Source of the DNA: JABDIY01 sp963803845 | GTDB taxonomy: Bacteria > Actinomycetota > Acidimicrobiia > Acidimicrobiales > SZUA-35 | Direction: 5' to 3' | DNA: 64,000 nt | Assembly: GCA_963803845.1 (NCBI GenBank) | Contig: CAWDNZ010000005.1 | Span: forward strand, 1,116,001 to 1,180,000 | In this document: positions 60,343 to 64,000 of the stretch, one piece after another | How positions within the stretch are numbered: position 1 is the stretch's first letter | Layout: each line of letters opens with the position of its first letter | Program-made: the position numbers and the translations under genes | Notes under the pieces: generated by a model | Told to the model about the DNA's origin: nothing | Seen by the model: only the letters and a program-made list of their open reading frames with translations | Database searches by the model: none

Positions 60343-63300
60343 CGCAACGCCCGAATCGATTGAAGCGAACGGACCTCCAGCGGCGCCTTGGTCCATTCCG
60401 CCAGCCCGACGGCGATCGCTTCGGCCGCCGCCAGCGTGGTGATCAACGGCACGGAATGGATGGAGGCTGCAGTACGGATATAGGAGCCATCGGCGCGGGC
60501 GCCACGCCCCTTCGGCGAGTTGATCACGAGCGAGACCTCGCCGGCCTTGATGGCATCCACCGCAGTGCGAGCCCCCCGGCGGTTTTCTTCGTCACCGAGT
60601 TTCGCCAGAACCTCTCTCACTTCAATTCCAGCAGCGGCCAACGCCTGAGCGGTTCCCTCCGTTGCGACGAACCCGTAGCCGAGAGAGGCCAGATTTCTGG
60701 CCACTTCTGTGCCGCGCACCTTGTCTCGGTCGGCAAGGGAGAGGAAGATCGATCCCTTCTCCGGATGGTCCGCTGACAGCTCCATACCGGCCCCCAACTG
60801 GGCCTTCACAAAGGCCAGCCCGGGAGACACATCGATCCCCATGACTTCACCGGTGCTGCGCATCTCCGGTCCCAGGAGGGCGTCGGTCTCCGGGAAACGA
60901 TTGAACGGCAGAACGGCCTCTTTGACCGCATACAGACCGGAGCCGGTCTCACCGGGCACCGGCAACCTGACAAGTCCCTCTGCCTCGACTTCGGCCAGAG
61001 TTGCCCCGGCCATCAGCCGGGCGGCAACCTTCGCCAGCGGTCGATCGGTGGCCTTGGCGACGAATGGAACGGTGCGCGACGCCCGTGGATTCGCCTCGAT
61101 CACGAACACCGCATCGCTGGCATCGCCATTGCCACCAACCTGCACAGCGAACTGGACGTTGATGAGACCCACCACTTCCAGTGCAGCGGCGATGCTGCGA
61201 ACGTGATCCTCCAGAACGGCGATGGTTGCCGCTGAGAGGTTGGGAGGCGGAAGAACGCACGCCGAATCTCCGGAGTGAACACCAGCCTCCTCAACGTGCT
61301 CCATCACGCCGCCGATCATGGTGGCTCCGGTGTGATCGCGCAGGGCGTCCACATCAACCTCGGTGGCGTCATCCAGGAATTGGTCGATCAGAACCGGTCG
61401 CTGAGCTGACAGTCCCCCTTCGCGGCCCAACGTGCCGTCGGCAGCCATAGCTTTCATGGCTGTGCTCAAGTCCTCGTCGGAGAATACGATCTCCATCGCC
61501 CGACCGCCCAGCACATAGCTGGGTCGAAGCAATACCGGATACCCCACCTCGTTGGCGATACGTGTGGCCTGAGCGACGCCTTGAGCGGTGCCACCGGGCG
61601 GTTGGGGTAGCTTGAGGCGTTCACACAATGCAGCCCAGGTTTCACGATCCTCGGCGGCATCGATGCTGGCCGGGGACGTCCCGAGCACCAAATGAGCCGG
61701 TAGCAGCGATGCCAACTTCAACGGCGTCTGACCGCCAAGGCCAACGATCACGCCCACCGGGTCCTCGACCTCGATGACGTTCATTACGTCCTCATAGGTC
61801 AGCGGCTCGAAGTAGAGACGATCCGAGGTGTCGTAGTCAGTGCTGACGGTCTCAGGATTGCAGTTGATCATCACGGTCTCGAAGCCGGCGTCGGCCAATG
61901 CGAAACTTGCATGAACGCAGCAATAGTCGAACTCGATGCCCTGGCCGATCCGGTTTGGCCCGGAGCCGAGAATGATCACACGAGGCTTTTGGCTGGGACG
62001 AACCTCACTCTCATCTTCATAGGTGGAGTAGTGATAGGGCGTGAACGCTTCGAACTCACCGGCGCACGTGTCGACGGTTTTGAACGTTGGGGCAACCCCC
62101 ACCGCTAGCCGGGTTGCACGGACTTGGGCTTCGGTGCACGCATCGCCATCGGATCGGCTGAGTAGCCCGGCCAGCTGCGTGTCGGAAAATCCCAACTGTT
62201 TTGCTCGCCGCCACTGCAACCTGGTGAGGCCGTCTATGTCGAGTCCGCTGAGAACGGCAGCTTCTTCGGTGACGGCCGCCATCTGGTCTATGAACCAGGG
62301 ATCGATCTGGGTGAGTTCATAGATTTCCTCCACAGAGAGTCCACGCCGCAGCCCCTCCTCCACCTGGAAAAGCCGCTGGGGCGTAGCAACTGCCATCGCT
62401 TCTTGGAGATCGGCGTCTGAAAGGTCATCGAACGGATTGGGACCGGGTCCATAATTCAGGCCGGCGTATCCCTGTTCCAAAGACCGACAGGCCTTCTGAA
62501 GACTTTCGGGGAAGGTACGACCGATCGCCATGACTTCGCCAACACTTTGCATTGAGGTTCCGAGGACGCCAGTGGTTCCAGGAAACTTCTCGAAGTTCCA
62601 GCGAGGAATCTTGATCACGACGTAGTCGATGACAGGCTCGAAACTGGCCGGTGTTGCGGTAGTGATGTCGTTGGTGATCTCATCGAGCGTGTACCCGATG
62701 GCCAACTTGGCCGCGATCTTGGCGATCGGGAAACCCGTGGCCTTGGATGCGAGAGCGGAGGACCGGCTCACCCGGGGGTTCATCTCGATCACCACCATTC
62801 GTCCTGTTTCAGGATGCACGGCGAACTGGACGTTGGACCCACCGGTCTCCACTCCGATGCGACGCAACACCGCAAATGCAGCATTTCGCATCTCCTGGTA
62901 CTCGACGTCGGTCAGGGTCTGGATCGGAGCGACCGTTATGGAATCACCCGTATGCACTCCCATCGGGTCGATGTTCTCGATGCCACAGATGATCACCTGA
63001 TTGTCGAGGCGATCCCGCATCACCTCTAGCTCGTATTCCTTCCACCCGGTGATGGACTCCTCCACGAGGATTTCACCAACCGGGCTGGCATCGATGCCAT
63101 TCTGACAAATCGTCAGGAATTCTGCCGGGGTATTGGCAATCCCTGTGCCGCGGCCACCCAGGATGTAGGCCGGCCGAATGATCACCGGCAAGTCGATGGT
63201 TTCCAGAACTCGGTGGGCCTCTTCCATCGTGGTAGCGGTCCCGCTGCGGGGCACGTCGAGTCCTATCTCGATCATCGCTTCCTTGAACTTGCTTCGGTTC

Positions 63301-63680
63301 TCTGCCGTCTCGATCGCTTCGGCGTCGGCACCGATCATTTCTACGCCATGCTGTTCCAGCACACCCAACGCATCGAGTTCCATGGCCAGATTCAGTGCGG
63401 TCTGGCCGCCCAATGTTGGCAGGACGGCTTGTGGTTTCTCGACCTCGATAATCCTGGTGAGTACCGATGCGGTGAGTGGTTCCACATATGTGGCATCCGC
63501 GAAATCGGGGTCGGTCATGATCGTGGCCGGGTTGGAATTGGCCAAAACTACGCGGTAGCCCTCTTCGCGGAGAACCCGGCATGCCTGCGTGCCCGAATAA
63601 TCGAACTCACAGGCCTGGCCGATCACGATCGGCCCGGATCCAATCACCAAGATGGTGGAGATATCGGTTCGTTTTCCCAT
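60339..63680 (-). CDS. carB: Carbamoyl-phosphate synthase large subunit
   Basis: A 1,113-residue synthetase with two ATP-grasp halves: 'ILVIGSGPIVIGQACEFDYSG' (GSGPIVIGQACEFDYSG) opens the first and 'RVIILGSGPNRIGQGIEFDYC' (LGSGPNRIGQGIEFDYC) the second. The MGS-like allosteric domain is at the C-terminus (about 960-1,113). It joins bicarbonate, ammonia from CarA and ATP for pyrimidine and arginine synthesis. The ATG overlaps the carA stop by one base (TGATG). Confidence 0.97.
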   Translation of the reverse strand: MGKRTDISTILVIGSGPIVIGQACEFDYSGTQACRVLREEGYRVVLANSNPATIMTDPDFADATYVEPLTASVLTRIIEVEKPQAVLPTLGGQTALNLAMELDALGVLEQHGVEMIGADAEAIETAENRSKFKEAMIEIGLDVPRSGTATTMEEAHRVLETIDLPVIIRPAYILGGRGTGIANTPAEFLTICQNGIDASPVGEILVEESITGWKEYELEVMRDRLDNQVIICGIENIDPMGVHTGDSITVAPIQTLTDVEYQEMRNAAFAVLRRIGVETGGSNVQFAVHPETGRMVVIEMNPRVSRSSALASKATGFPIAKIAAKLAIGYTLDEITNDITTATPASFEPVIDYVVIKIPRWNFEKFPGTTGVLGTSMQSVGEVMAIGRTFPESLQKACRSLEQGYAGLNYGPGPNPFDDLSDADLQEAMAVATPQRLFQVEEGLRRGLSVEEIYELTQIDPWFIDQMAAVTEEAAVLSGLDIDGLTRLQWRRAKQLGFSDTQLAGLLSRSDGDACTEAQVRATRLAVGVAPTFKTVDTCAGEFEAFTPYHYSTYEDESEVRPSQKPRVIILGSGPNRIGQGIEFDYCCVHASFALADAGFETVMINCNPETVSTDYDTSDRLYFEPLTYEDVMNVIEVEDPVGVIVGLGGQTPLKLASLLPAHLVLGTSPASIDAAEDRETWAALCERLKLPQPPGGTAQGVAQATRIANEVGYPVLLRPSYVLGGRAMEIVFSDEDLSTAMKAMAADGTLGREGGLSAQRPVLIDQFLDDATEVDVDALRDHTGATMIGGVMEHVEEAGVHSGDSACVLPPPNLSAATIAVLEDHVRSIAAALEVVGLINVQFAVQVGGNGDASDAVFVIEANPRASRTVPFVAKATDRPLAKVAARLMAGATLAEVEAEGLVRLPVPGETGSGLYAVKEAVLPFNRFPETDALLGPEMRSTGEVMGIDVSPGLAFVKAQLGAGMELSADHPEKGSIFLSLADRDKVRGTEVARNLASLGYGFVATEGTAQALAAAGIEVREVLAKLGDEENRRGARTAVDAIKAGEVSLVINSPKGRGARADGSYIRTAASIHSVPLITTLAAAEAIAVGLAEWTKAPLEVRSLQSIRALR

Positions 63681-64000
63681 CAGTTCGCCGTTCCTGACAT
63701 GAGGTCCTGAAAACGTTGGAAGAGATACCGACTGTCGTGCGGGCCGGGGCTGGCCTCAGGATGGTGTTGCACACTGAACGCAGGGGCTCCCTCCACCCGT
63801 ATCCCTTCGCAAACACCGTCGTTTAGGTTCACGTGGGTCACATGAGCCCGTCCCTCAATCGATGAAGCGTCAACGGCGAAGTTGTGGTTCTGGCTGGTGA
63901 TCTCCACCTTGCCGGTTGTCTCGTCTCGGACTGGATGGTTGGCGCCATGATGGCCAAATGGCAGCTTCACGATCGTGCCGCCGATCGCGGTGGAGAGCAA
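63680..64000 (-). CDS. carA: Carbamoyl-phosphate synthase small subunit, C-terminal part (5' end outside window)
   Basis: The last 106 codons of the glutaminase subunit. 'LPFGHHGANHPVRDE', 'ITSQNHNFAVD', and 'SVQHHPEASPGPHDSRYLFQ' (VQHHPEASPGPHDSRY) belong to the class I glutamine amidotransferase domain and include the catalytic His-x-Glu (HHPEA). The nucleophile Cys lies beyond the right edge. It releases ammonia for CarB. Confidence 0.95.
   Translation of the reverse strand: MLSTAIGGTIVKLPFGHHGANHPVRDETTGKVEITSQNHNFAVDASSIEGRAHVTHVNLNDGVCEGIRVEGAPAFSVQHHPEASPGPHDSRYLFQRFQDLMSGTAN

Overview
The window is GC-rich, densely coding bacterial chromosome from an actinobacterium, most probably of the class Acidimicrobiia. 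The best placement evidence is the minus-strand block carA-carB-pyrD-pyrF-mihF-gmk-rpoZ-coaBC-metK-priA (64,000 down to 53,204). Here mihF, the actinobacterial integration host factor, sits between pyrF and gmk, and PriA lacks its Walker A motif, as in other Actinobacteria. I saw no rRNA, tRNA, CRISPR array, insertion sequence or phage gene. Many genes are translationally coupled, with stop and start codons overlapping by 1 or 4 bases.

Region by region. 0-3.3 kb: end of a flavin disulfide oxidoreductase, a small unknown gene, a GerW/YtfJ-like protein, a DUF2807 lipoprotein and an OsmF/ProX-type binding protein. 3.3-6.2 kb: a coupled trio of PAP2-kinase fusion, lipoprotein and PAP2 phosphatase. 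6.2-9.6 kb: a MacB/FtsX-type ABC exporter pair. 9.7-19.4 kb: mixed genes (AhpD-like, tandem ACT, stand-alone LigD phosphoesterase domain coupled to RidA, EamA transporter, beta-CASP nuclease with a frameshift, cupin, M28 peptidase, Pcm, HD protein, XRE regulator). 19.4-22.7 kb: BlaI repressor, M56 peptidase, CopC-CopD fusion and cytochrome c lipoprotein, with a BlaI-type operator in front of copCD. 22.8-26.4 kb: CysM-like enzyme, proline racemase family protein, and a cytochrome b plus Tat-exported molybdopterin enzyme. 26.4-35.5 kb: DUF389 protein, haloalkane dehalogenase-like hydrolase, Rieske-TPP enzyme fusion (frameshifted), quinone reductase, acyltransferase and a two-component system.

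35.5-43.7 kb holds the most distinctive accessory locus: a YqiJ-like membrane protein, a YqiK-type flotillin and a 1,631-residue coiled-coil AAA ATPase on one strand. A hairpin-bearing repeat tract separates flotillin from ATPase, and a perfect 15-bp palindrome lies upstream of the first gene. 43.8-53.2 kb: flavodoxin-like protein, HTTM membrane pair, MDR oxidoreductase, AzlCD exporter (azlC frameshifted), an APH-fold kinase, a Pro/Thr-rich membrane protein, an ATP-grasp enzyme coupled to a frameshifted 3-hydroxyisobutyrate dehydrogenase-like gene, and two methyltransferases. 53.2-64 kb is the housekeeping block, in which gmk has no ATG, GTG or TTG start and appears to begin at CTG behind a perfect Shine-Dalgarno.

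Four otherwise well-conserved genes carry single-base frameshifts at or beside short homopolymer runs. That pattern suggests consensus errors in the assembly at least as much as gene decay. All functional calls come from reading motifs; no database search was run.
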